Origin: Eggerthella sp. CAG:298
GTDB lineage: Bacteria; Actinomycetota; Coriobacteriia; Coriobacteriales; Eggerthellaceae
Assembly (NCBI GenBank): GCA_000435675.1
Contig: FR895141.1
Coordinates: forward strand, 94,931-112,460
DNA length: 17,530 bases
Direction of reading: 5' to 3'
Part shown: positions 7,993-14,228 of the stretch, piece after piece
Layout of the letters: every line of letters begins with the position of its first letter
Numbering within the stretch: the stretch's first letter is position 1
The notes under the pieces: generated by a model
What the model was told of the DNA's origin: nothing
Database searches by the model: none
What the model saw: only the letters and a program-made list of their open reading frames with translations
Position numbers and translations under genes: made by a program

Positions 7993-8214
7993 TTAAGAAA
8001 CCTCGACCATTTGAGCATCATCCTTGCGCAACGAGAGCTCGTAGCCGCGGATGGTGACCTCGACCGGATCGCCCAAGGGAGCAACCTTGCGAATGTACAC
8101 AGGAATTCCTTTGGTGATTCCCATATCCATGATGCGTCGCTTAACGGCACCCGTGCCATTGAGCTTCGTTACGGTAACGGTCTCGCCCGGTTTTGCTTCA
8201 CGAAGAGTCTTCAC
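7993..8214 (-). CDS. feoA: FeoA domain protein (second of two)
   Basis: This 73-residue SH3-like FeoA protein probably binds FeoB in the cytoplasm and tunes iron uptake. It shows the family pattern: the TVTVTKLNGTG opening, the helix RRIMDMGITKG, then PVYIRKVAPLGDPVEVTIRGYELSLR, ending in the usual short strand. The start is GTG 8214, supported by AAGGAGGAAC directly upstream. It lies 35 bases after the other feoA and 123 bases before feoB, with a terminator-like hairpin in that gap. It is closer to the standard FeoA sequence than its neighbour. Confidence 0.92.
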   Translation of the reverse strand: MKTLREAKPGETVTVTKLNGTGAVKRRIMDMGITKGIPVYIRKVAPLGDPVEVTIRGYELSLRKDDAQMVEVS

Positions 8215-8249
8215 TGTTCCTCCTTCCCTACTCGTATCCTACTCGCTTA

Positions 8250-8459
8250 TCAAATAACGATATTCTTTGCCAACTCAGACGAAAGCGCGACGCGAGAACC
8301 TTTCACATTCACGACCAAGTTGCCGCCAATACGAGAGATCACGCGGACGGTCTCTCCAGGAAGAAAGCCGAGATCTTCAAGATGACGATGGACATCTCCA
8401 ATGCCATGAAGTTGTTTTACATGGTAGAGACCATTTTTCTTGACCTCTGCTAAGACCAT
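8250..8459 (-). CDS. FeoA domain protein (first of two)
   Basis: This 69-residue protein also has the FeoA fold pattern: VKQLHGIGDVHRHLEDLGFLPG, then VRVISRIGGNLVVNVKGSRVALS and a short closing strand (AKNIVI). It is the first gene of the feo transcript. ATG 8459 has GGAGAGGAAG upstream. It differs clearly from the second FeoA, so this is not a recent tandem copy; the two may have separate tasks, for example one acting on the FeoB G domain and one in regulation. The assignment to the FeoA family is sound; the division of labour is inference. Confidence 0.88.
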   Translation of the reverse strand: MVLAEVKKNGLYHVKQLHGIGDVHRHLEDLGFLPGETVRVISRIGGNLVVNVKGSRVALSSELAKNIVI

Positions 8460-8493
8460 GCGATCACTTCCTCTCCTTGATGGAGCGCACTCT

Positions 8494-8511
8494 AGTTACC
8501 CATGGGTAACT
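8494..8511. promoter_or_regulatory. 18-bp perfect palindrome upstream of feoA
   Basis: AGTTACCCATGGGTAACT is a perfect palindrome lying 34 bases before the first feoA start and downstream of the predicted transcription start (near 8520). It could be an operator for a dimeric regulator or an RNA hairpin in the leader. Confidence 0.55.
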
Positions 8512-8523
8512 CGCTCCTCGGTT

Positions 8524-8555
8524 CATATGTTAACTATATGAAACTCAAAGGTCAA
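8524..8555 (-). promoter_or_regulatory. feo promoter with overlapping operator-like repeat
   Basis: On the minus strand TTGACC (8550-8555) and TAACAT (8527-8532) are 17 bases apart. The -10 region is embedded in an inverted repeat TTCATAT-N7-ATATGAA (8522-8542) with a GTTAAC core; it is nearly the same as the box before feoB. A site over the -10 box is the classical place for an iron-responsive repressor. Confidence 0.55.
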
Positions 8556-8556
8556 G

Positions 8557-8576
8557 AAAAAGATTCTGAAGAATCT
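8557..8576 (-). terminator. Probable intrinsic terminator after the ruv operon
   Basis: On the minus strand AGATTC, loop TTCA, GAATCT is followed by TTTTC. It stands downstream of the DUF6483-like gene and directly before the feo promoter, a natural boundary between the two transcription units. The stem is short (six pairs) and AT-rich. Confidence 0.5.
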
Positions 8577-8606
8577 AGGGAATGGCGATAAAAGCTCAAG
8601 GACGAA

Positions 8607-8648
8607 ATGGTTGAACTTGAAACCCCAGGTGGCAAAGTGATCAACTGA
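8607..8648 (+). other. Possible mini-ORF or gene remnant
   Basis: ATG 8607 opens 13 codons (MVELETPGGKVIN) with AAGGA four bases upstream. The frame continues five sense codons further back to a stop. It lies in the 156-base gap (8569-8724 plus flanks) between the ruv and feo units, where no other gene is seen. It reads like the tail of a protein, but the length is too small to judge. Confidence 0.15.
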
Positions 8649-8724
8649 TCATTCGCATTGCAGCATAAAAAGGTTCGAACGATTCGATGTTGTCTTACCG
8701 GCCGCCCTACTGAAGATTCGCGCC

Positions 8725-9168
8725 CTAGGCAAGCGATGAAGGATCGGGCACGTCAGACGGATCGACGTTCTGCTCTTCGAAGAATCGATCGAGCTCTTCA
8801 GGAGTGATATCGGTTGGGCCCAATTCGAAGCCATAAGCGCGCGCAAGAGCCTGTGCTTGTTCGGCTCGCAAGGTGGCACGCTCATGGAATCCCGCTTCAG
8901 AAAGGTAATGCGACTCGAGCATGAGGGTGCGTGAGATATAGCCGATGAGCGCAGGATCGGTTTGAGAGAGCTGCACCATGGCAACAAAGGATTCGGGTGC
9001 CATCTGCAAGAGCAGCGCTCCGTCGATCTCGGTAGTCTTATCGAGGGCAGCTTCGAGCAGCTCCGCTGCCCCTTCTGGGTCTTCATCGCCCTGAGCACGC
9101 AACATACTTTCACGCATCGCGATCGCAAGCGCAGTGAACATGCGCATAAGATAGTCTTGCTGAAGCAT
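8725..9168 (-). CDS. Small helical protein, probably DUF6483 family
   Basis: A 147-residue, mostly helical, acidic protein without signal peptide or membrane helix. The opening QQDYLMRMFTALAIAMRESM resembles the DUF6483 family of Gram-positive bacteria, whose function is unknown; this match is from memory and not certain. The middle (ELLEAAL, RATLRAEQAQALARAYGFEL) suggests TPR-like helices. The start ATG 9168 follows the ruvB stop codon with no base between, and GAAGGGATG in the ruvB end serves as ribosome site, so translation is coupled to ruvB. A link to recombination is possible from position only. A terminator-like hairpin lies about 150 bases downstream. Confidence 0.7.
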   Translation of the reverse strand: MLQQDYLMRMFTALAIAMRESMLRAQGDEDPEGAAELLEAALDKTTEIDGALLLQMAPESFVAMVQLSQTDPALIGYISRTLMLESHYLSEAGFHERATLRAEQAQALARAYGFELGPTDITPEELDRFFEEQNVDPSDVPDPSSLA

Positions 9169-10242
9169 TTAAAGCATCCCTTCAGGAAATGTCATGCCAA
9201 TATGCTCGAACGCCCGCCGCGTAGCCTGACGCCCTTTTGGGGTACGAACGAGCAATCCTTGTTGCATAAGATAAGGCTCGTAGACATCCTCGAGCGTTTC
9301 AGGCACTTCCGAGAGCGCCGAAGCGAGCGTGGAGAGACCCACGGGCCGCCCTGCAAACTGACCACAGAGCATTTCAAGGATGCGATTGTCCACGGCATCG
9401 AGGCCGAGCGAATCAACCTCGAAGAACGAGAGCGCCTGTGCTGCGCAATCTTCGTCGATGACCTTGTCGCCCTTCACCTGCGCCCAATCACGCACGCGCT
9501 TCAACAGGCGATTCGCCAAGCGCGGTGTGCCACGACTGCGACGTGCGATCTCAAGAGCGCCGTCTTCAGAGATCGCAACATCGAGGATACCCGCGGATCG
9601 CGTGATGATCTGTGCGAGCTCTTCAGGCTCGTAGTAGTTAAGGCGAAACGCAATGCCAAAACGATCGCGCAAAGGACCCGTGAGAAGGCCTGTTCTCGTA
9701 GTCGCGCCGATGAGCGTGAACGGCGGCAGGTCGAGGCGGATCGAACGAGCAGCTGGGCCCTTCCCCACCACGATATCGAGCACGAAATCTTCCAGTGCGG
9801 GATAGAGGATCTCTTCGACCATGCGATTCAAACGATGAATCTCATCGATGAAGAGCACATCGCCCTCTTCAAGGTTAGTAAGGATCGCCGCGAGATCGCC
9901 TGTGCGCTCGATAGCAGGTCCACTGGTGACCTTGATATTCGCCCCCATCTCGTGCGCAACCACGCTCGCAAGGGTGGTTTTACCCAAGCCCGGCGGTCCA
10001 GAGAACAGAATGTGATCGACCGCATCGCTGCGCTGGCGTGCGGCCTCGATAAGAATGAGCAGACTATCCTTGACCTTCTGCTGGCCGATGTAGTCGTTGA
10101 GCTTGCGCGGACGAAGCGAGCGTTCGAGCGCTAGATCGTCTTCCTGCAGATCGACCGAACACATACGCGCTGAAGGAAGCGACTCACTTGAGTCAGTCGA
10201 CGCATCGTAGATAAGATTCTCTATTTCGAAGGATTCTTCCAC
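9169..10242 (-). CDS. ruvB: Holliday junction branch migration ATPase RuvB
   Basis: RuvB is the AAA+ motor that drives branch migration of Holliday junctions together with RuvA. The 357-residue protein shows Walker A GPPGLGKTT, Walker B LFIDEIHR, sensor 1 IGATTRTG, the arginine-finger region PLRDRFG and the C-terminal winged helix with the RTPKGRQATR segment. The chosen start is GTG 10242, with AGGAGAG formed by the end of ruvA; this gives an N-terminal extension of roughly 25 residues over typical RuvB. ATG 10164 would give a more standard length but has no ribosome site. It follows ruvA by 7 bases. Confidence 0.97.
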   Translation of the reverse strand: MEESFEIENLIYDASTDSSESLPSARMCSVDLQEDDLALERSLRPRKLNDYIGQQKVKDSLLILIEAARQRSDAVDHILFSGPPGLGKTTLASVVAHEMGANIKVTSGPAIERTGDLAAILTNLEEGDVLFIDEIHRLNRMVEEILYPALEDFVLDIVVGKGPAARSIRLDLPPFTLIGATTRTGLLTGPLRDRFGIAFRLNYYEPEELAQIITRSAGILDVAISEDGALEIARRSRGTPRLANRLLKRVRDWAQVKGDKVIDEDCAAQALSFFEVDSLGLDAVDNRILEMLCGQFAGRPVGLSTLASALSEVPETLEDVYEPYLMQQGLLVRTPKGRQATRRAFEHIGMTFPEGML

Positions 10243-10249
10243 GCCGTTA

Positions 10250-10834
10250 TTACTCTCCTAAGCGTTTGAGCGCATAACGAATGAGTTCCGACTCACCCGC
10301 ATCAGCAGGCGCATCTTTGAGTGCCAATTCAGCCTCGGTCTGAGTGAAGCCCATGGACAAGAGCGCATCGGCAGCGCCATCGAAGGACTGAGACGATCCG
10401 GTGCTCGTTGCGAATAGAGGGCCGACTTCACTTTGCCCCAGAGCATCCTTTAATTCTAAGACAATTCGTGAAGCGGTCTTCTTGCCAACGCCAGGAATCT
10501 TCTGAACTGTTGCAACATCTTGCGAAACGATCGCAGCGATGAGCTCCGCAGCTTTGAAACGCGAGAGCGCTGATAAGGCAACCTTCGGTCCGATCCCTGA
10601 AACCGTGATAAGGCGCTCAAAAAGGCTTCGCTCCTCTTCGTCTACGAAGCCATAGAGCACGAGAGCATCTTCTCGTACATATAAATAAGTAAGAACGAGC
10701 ACTTCGTCACCCTTGCTGCCGAGGCTTGAGAGTGCGTGATACGACATGGCAACGCGATATCCGATGCCATTCACCTCGATGAGCGCGCCTTCGCTATCGC
10801 TGCCGACCAATGTACCTCTGATAAACGAAATCAT
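10250..10834 (-). CDS. ruvA: Holliday junction DNA-binding subunit RuvA
   Basis: RuvA tetramers bind four-way junctions and load RuvB. The 194-residue protein has the normal three parts: an OB-fold N-terminus (MISFIRGTLVG..GIGYRV..YVREDALVLYGF), the tandem helix-hairpin-helix region (LITVSGIGPKVALS and IPGVGKKTASRIVLELKD), and a C-terminal helical domain (DALLSMGFTQTEAELAL) that contacts RuvB. ATG 10834 has AGAGGAT upstream. It lies 45 bases after ruvC and 7 bases before ruvB on one transcript. Confidence 0.97.
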   Translation of the reverse strand: MISFIRGTLVGSDSEGALIEVNGIGYRVAMSYHALSSLGSKGDEVLVLTYLYVREDALVLYGFVDEEERSLFERLITVSGIGPKVALSALSRFKAAELIAAIVSQDVATVQKIPGVGKKTASRIVLELKDALGQSEVGPLFATSTGSSQSFDGAADALLSMGFTQTEAELALKDAPADAGESELIRYALKRLGE

Positions 10835-10879
10835 GATGATCCTCTATAAGTTAGTTGAGTGCTTCATGGGCATCTCTAG

Positions 10880-11392
10880 CTATGCCGTTCGTTCGGTATA
10901 GCCCGAAGCATCGAACGCATGGGTCGAAAAGCAGATCGCAGCCGCAAGCGCATCTGCCGCATGATCTGGCTCAGGAGGTTTTTCGAGCGAGAGCACCTGC
11001 TTGACCATGTATTGGACCTGAGCCTTATCTGCGCTTCCCGTTCCCACCACCGCGAGCTTGATCTGACGCGGAGAGAATTCCCCTACCTCGATCGGTCCAC
11101 TTCCGCACGCAGCAAGCGCGGCCCCCCTCGCTTGACCGGTTGCGAATGCTGCCGTGATGTTCTGTCCGAACCATACCGTTTCGATACCCACACAACTAGG
11201 CTTGAAGCGCTGCACCACCGCCGTTGTTTGCTCATAGATCTTGCGCAAGCGAGCTGCAAGGGGCTCATGGGAACTCGTGCTCACGCAGCCATACGCCAAG
11301 CACTGAAGACGCGCTCCACTCTGACGCACTACTCCCCAGCCAGTATTCGCAAGACCAGGATCGATACCTAATATGATGCGCTCGGTGGGCAA
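10880..11392 (-). CDS. ruvC: Holliday junction resolvase RuvC
   Basis: RuvC cuts Holliday junctions symmetrically. With the TTG start at 11392 the protein has 170 residues, normal for the family, and opens PTERIILGIDPG. The acidic site is D11, E71, H144 and D147; a histidine at the third place is also known in Thermus RuvC. The TTG is preceded by GAAGGGAG at four bases. Longer readings from ATG 11416 or 11458 lack a ribosome site and would put the start in or before the predicted promoter. It is the first gene of ruvC-ruvA-ruvB-DUF6483. Confidence 0.94.
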   Translation of the reverse strand: MPTERIILGIDPGLANTGWGVVRQSGARLQCLAYGCVSTSSHEPLAARLRKIYEQTTAVVQRFKPSCVGIETVWFGQNITAAFATGQARGAALAACGSGPIEVGEFSPRQIKLAVVGTGSADKAQVQYMVKQVLSLEKPPEPDHAADALAAAICFSTHAFDASGYTERTA

Positions 11393-11409
11393 AAGGCTCC
11401 CTTCTAAAA

Positions 11410-11423
11410 CAAACATTTGTTCG
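11410..11423 (-). promoter_or_regulatory. Putative LexA (SOS) box of the ruvCAB operon
   Basis: On the minus strand the site reads CGAACAAATGTTTG, one base from the GAAC-N4-GTTC core of LexA boxes in Gram-positive bacteria. It lies just after a -10-like TATCAT (11425-11430), covering the expected transcription start. Confidence 0.6.
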
Positions 11424-11442
11424 TATGATACCACAATCATAC
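11423..11442 (-). promoter_or_regulatory. Inverted repeat over the ruvC -10 region
   Basis: GTATGAT-N6-ATCATAC is a perfect seven-base inverted repeat. It includes the -10-like TATCAT on the minus strand; a weak -35 (TTGCGA) lies 15 bases upstream of that. It abuts the LexA-like box, so it may be a second operator or chance symmetry. Confidence 0.4.
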
Positions 11443-11488
11443 CTCTCGCAAGTACCAAACCTCATCTTCACGGTTTCTGCACGTGAAA

Positions 11489-11548
11489 AAAAGTTCAAAT
11501 TTTTGTGAGTTGCGCGCATTTAAAAGTTCAAATTTTTTTCAAATTTTT
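11489..11548. repeat. Phased AT-rich repeats in the ruvC-cpaB intergenic region
   Basis: AAAAGTTCAAATTTTT occurs at 11489-11504 and again at 11522-11537, 33 bases apart. A third partial copy TTCAAATTTTT begins at 11538, 11 bases after the matching point of the second. The spacing equals about three and one helical turns. A -10-like TATAAG (11548-11553) directly follows, so the repeats lie where an activator or curved DNA would act on the pilus operon. Confidence 0.6.
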
Positions 11549-11595
11549 ATAAGGATGCTTTCTCACAATAAAGATACGAAACCTAAGGGGAAGCG

Positions 11596-12363
11596 ATGAA
11601 GAAACAATTACTCATAGCAGGAATCATCTGTGGAGTCATCTGCGCTGCGTGCGTCTTTCTCTACACCGAGATGGTCTATGCCGAAGCCGATTCCAAACGA
11701 AGCGAAGCGCTCGAGCGCTATGGCGGCGAACAGGTCGAGGTCGTGGTTGCAACACGCACGATCCATCCTGGAGAAACGCTCGATCCATCGAACTGCACCA
11801 CCAAAACATGGTTAAGCGATCTTCTTCCCGACGGCGCCTTAATGGAGCTTGCCGAGATGGAAGGCAAGCAAGCCACCTCGCTCATCCTTGAAGGCGAAGT
11901 GGTCTCGCAAAGCAGGTTCAACAACGAAACCCAAGAGCTCGATATCCCTGCAGGATACGTGGCGATCGCGCTGCCAGCGGAAGACATCCAGGCAGTGGGT
12001 GGACGCATCAGCGCGGGAAGCAAGGTCGACGTGTATGCCACCGGAGCGAAGACCACCTGTTTGGGGCGCGATCTTGAAGTGCTCGCAACGAGCGCTGATA
12101 ACGATGAGAGCTCTTCGCGCACGAAGCTCACCTGGATCACCCTTGCCGTGAAACCTGAAAAGGCGCAAGAGTTCGTAACCGCCTCTGAATCGCTCGCGAT
12201 CTATTTCACCCTTCCTTCGGGCAAAAGCCAAGAAGCTCCCGCTCAGGAAGGTGAGACGGTTAAGAACGAGCAAGACGCGAATACGGGGAACAAGACCGAA
12301 GAACAGAACGCCCCCGAAAAGACCGATGCCGACGAGCAGAACACCACGATCGAACTGAAGTGA
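11596..12363 (+). CDS. cpaB: Flp pilus assembly protein CpaB (SAF domain)
   Basis: CpaB/RcpC proteins belong to Tad pilus machines. This 255-residue protein has an N-terminal membrane helix (about residues 5-27), then a SAF domain from about residue 48 (VEVVVATRTIHPGETLD) and an RcpC-type region with GYVAIALPAEDIQAVGGRI and GSKVDVYATG. The last 45 residues are a low-complexity acidic tail rich in Glu, Asn, Thr and Gln. The bulk should be extracytoplasmic. ATG 11596 has AAGGGGAAG upstream. It is the first gene of the Tad operon, divergent from ruvC across an AT-rich gap. Confidence 0.9.
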   Translation: MKKQLLIAGIICGVICAACVFLYTEMVYAEADSKRSEALERYGGEQVEVVVATRTIHPGETLDPSNCTTKTWLSDLLPDGALMELAEMEGKQATSLILEGEVVSQSRFNNETQELDIPAGYVAIALPAEDIQAVGGRISAGSKVDVYATGAKTTCLGRDLEVLATSADNDESSSRTKLTWITLAVKPEKAQEFVTASESLAIYFTLPSGKSQEAPAQEGETVKNEQDANTGNKTEEQNAPEKTDADEQNTTIELK

Positions 12364-12407
12364 ACGATCGATTCAGCGAATCTCAAGACCAGTTAGGAGA
12401 AACCATC

Positions 12408-14069
12408 ATGATGAGCAAGATTGCCCTGTGCGCAGATTCACAGTGCCTCAACGATCCCGCCACGCTCGGGCTTAAAGGGGAGCGCATCCTCGATCAAACC
12501 TGGATCGTTCCTTTTGCAGATGCCTTGATCGCGCGCAAGTATCTTCGCGAACACGATGTGGCAGAAACATGGGTGGTCTCGAACGATACGATCGACGGAA
12601 TCAATCTCGCTGCCGCCCTCAAAAAGGACAATGCCAGACAAGCGGTGCGTCTATTCCTCTCTTCACCATCCGGTTCGAAGATGAGCCGCTGTCAAAACGC
12701 TGGAGTTATCCCCATTTGCGGAAGCCGCGAATTCGCCCATCTTTATACTGCCCACAAACTGGACCATGCCCAAGCTCAAAAGAGGCCAGAATTTCGAGAG
12801 CACCCCTTCCCTGAAACGAACGATATACAGCAGCTCCTTGAAGATCGGACGATGCAGAATAGCGCTCAGGTGCGCGGCGATTCTGCTTCAGCGCGATACG
12901 AAGCATTCGACGCGCGCGAACAAAAACCGCAAACGAGCGAAGAGACTGCCTCCCCGGTTACGGTAAGGCGCATCGTACATGATCGCAGTGGACAAACCGC
13001 GCCCCTACCTACCATCGATATCGACGAGATCCCCCTCATCACCAATGTGAACGCACCTGTTCATAGCAAGACCTATGATGCAAGACCCATCCTAGAAGGC
13101 ACCGCTTCAGAGGCACCCTTTTCGCAAGGAATCGTCTCACCCGTTCCTCCACGAAAAGGCTTCACACCGCAAGCGAGCGAAACACCAAGCAGCACCGTAG
13201 CGACCGTTGCCGCAACGAAGAAAGCCTCCGCAAAGCAGATCGTCTCGCAGGTCAAAGGCGCGCACATCATAAGCGTCGTGAGCGGAAGCGGCGGCACAGG
13301 AAAGAGCGCCATCGCCACCATGGGCGCGCTGCTCGCACAGAAACGAGGCATCAAAACACTTCTGCTCGATGCCGATTTCCAGTTCGGCGACCTGAAGTAT
13401 TTGCTCGGCTACAAGGAAACGCTCGAGGTAGGCGATATCCTCACCCATCCCGAACAGATAGAGACGCTGCTCAAACAGGATTCCTGGCCAGCGCTTCTCT
13501 CTGCTCCCGCAAAACTCGAATACTCAGAAGTTGCCGAAGAGCGCATCGGAGAACTGCTTGCCTACCTTAAGCCGCATTTCGATCTGATCGTAGTGAACAC
13601 GGGATCGTTTTGGTCAGAATTCCATTTGCAGCTTCTCGAAGCATCGAATGGCGTATTCTTCGTCATCGACCAAAGGCCTTCTTCCGTGCGCGCTTGCAAC
13701 CATGCGCTCGATCTGTGCGCGCGGTGCGGCATAGCCACTACCTCGTTCTCCTACTTGCTGAACTTCTGCTCCAAAAAATCGCTCCTGAGCACGCTCGATG
13801 TTTCATGCGCGCTCAAGGGTGCAACGGTGCACGAGGTCAAGGACGGCGGTGCAGAAGTTGGCGAATTGCTCGGTGCCGGAATGGCGCATAAGCTCTCACG
13901 GGTGAACAACCTCTTCTGCTCGAGCATGGCCAGCTTGCTTGAGAAGACCGTATTCGAATACGTGAAGCCCTCCCTCGATCCGTCTGCGAACTCCACGCGC
14001 GAAAAGAGCGCCCTACCCGAAAAGACAAAACTACGCGGAAGGCAGAAGCGCCGTGCGGCATGCTACTGA
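12408..14069 (+). CDS. Tad pilus localisation ATPase TadZ/CpaE-like
   Basis: TadZ/CpaE proteins are ParA/MinD-like ATPases that place the Tad machine at its site in the cell. Residues 1-105 look like an atypical receiver domain; about 120-285 is a linker rich in Pro, Ser and Thr; the ATPase follows. Walker A is GSGGTGKS (293-300); the signature lysine of the MinD deviant Walker A (KGG) is replaced by serine. The A' motif is LLLDADFQFGD, and LIVVNTGS matches the switch II region. ATG 12408 is chosen because AGGAGA lies seven bases upstream; GTG 12360, overlapping cpaB, is also open. The first gene after cpaB in the operon, 553 residues. Family is firm, name convention varies. Confidence 0.87.
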   Translation: MMSKIALCADSQCLNDPATLGLKGERILDQTWIVPFADALIARKYLREHDVAETWVVSNDTIDGINLAAALKKDNARQAVRLFLSSPSGSKMSRCQNAGVIPICGSREFAHLYTAHKLDHAQAQKRPEFREHPFPETNDIQQLLEDRTMQNSAQVRGDSASARYEAFDAREQKPQTSEETASPVTVRRIVHDRSGQTAPLPTIDIDEIPLITNVNAPVHSKTYDARPILEGTASEAPFSQGIVSPVPPRKGFTPQASETPSSTVATVAATKKASAKQIVSQVKGAHIISVVSGSGGTGKSAIATMGALLAQKRGIKTLLLDADFQFGDLKYLLGYKETLEVGDILTHPEQIETLLKQDSWPALLSAPAKLEYSEVAEERIGELLAYLKPHFDLIVVNTGSFWSEFHLQLLEASNGVFFVIDQRPSSVRACNHALDLCARCGIATTSFSYLLNFCSKKSLLSTLDVSCALKGATVHEVKDGGAEVGELLGAGMAHKLSRVNNLFCSSMASLLEKTVFEYVKPSLDPSANSTREKSALPEKTKLRGRQKRRAACY

Positions 14070-14117
14070 TCCATCCCTTGAACAGGCAGGCAAATCAGAA
14101 CGAGAAAGGAGGAACGT

Positions 14118-14228
14118 ATGTCTTTGCTCGAACGCGTATCGAACGCACAACAGACCTACTCAACACATGATGCCCCCCCGTCATACCGAAACACACCCGA
14201 ACGCTCGAACCAACGATGCAGCGCTTGA
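14118..14228 (+). pseudogene. Out-of-frame N-terminal segment of CpaF (36 codons)
   Basis: ATG 14118 has the best ribosome site in the operon (AAAGGAGG, five-base gap) and opens MSLLERVSNAQQTYSTHDAP, then hits a stop at 14226 in the frame as given. Removing one C from the run at 14173-14179, or reading CCC-C as one codon, joins it in frame to the ATPase body and gives a 454-residue CpaF. So this is most likely the true CpaF N-terminus separated by a frameshift rather than a separate gene. Confidence 0.65.

Noticed and set aside
8962..10134. 390-codon open frame on the plus strand
   Set aside because: It is antisense to ruvB, rich in Arg and His, with no known motif; a codon-bias shadow.
14053..14166. 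GTG 14053 as the true cpaF start
   Set aside because: It overlaps the end of tadZ, lacks a good ribosome site, and its first 38 residues are the out-of-frame reading of the better start region at 14118.
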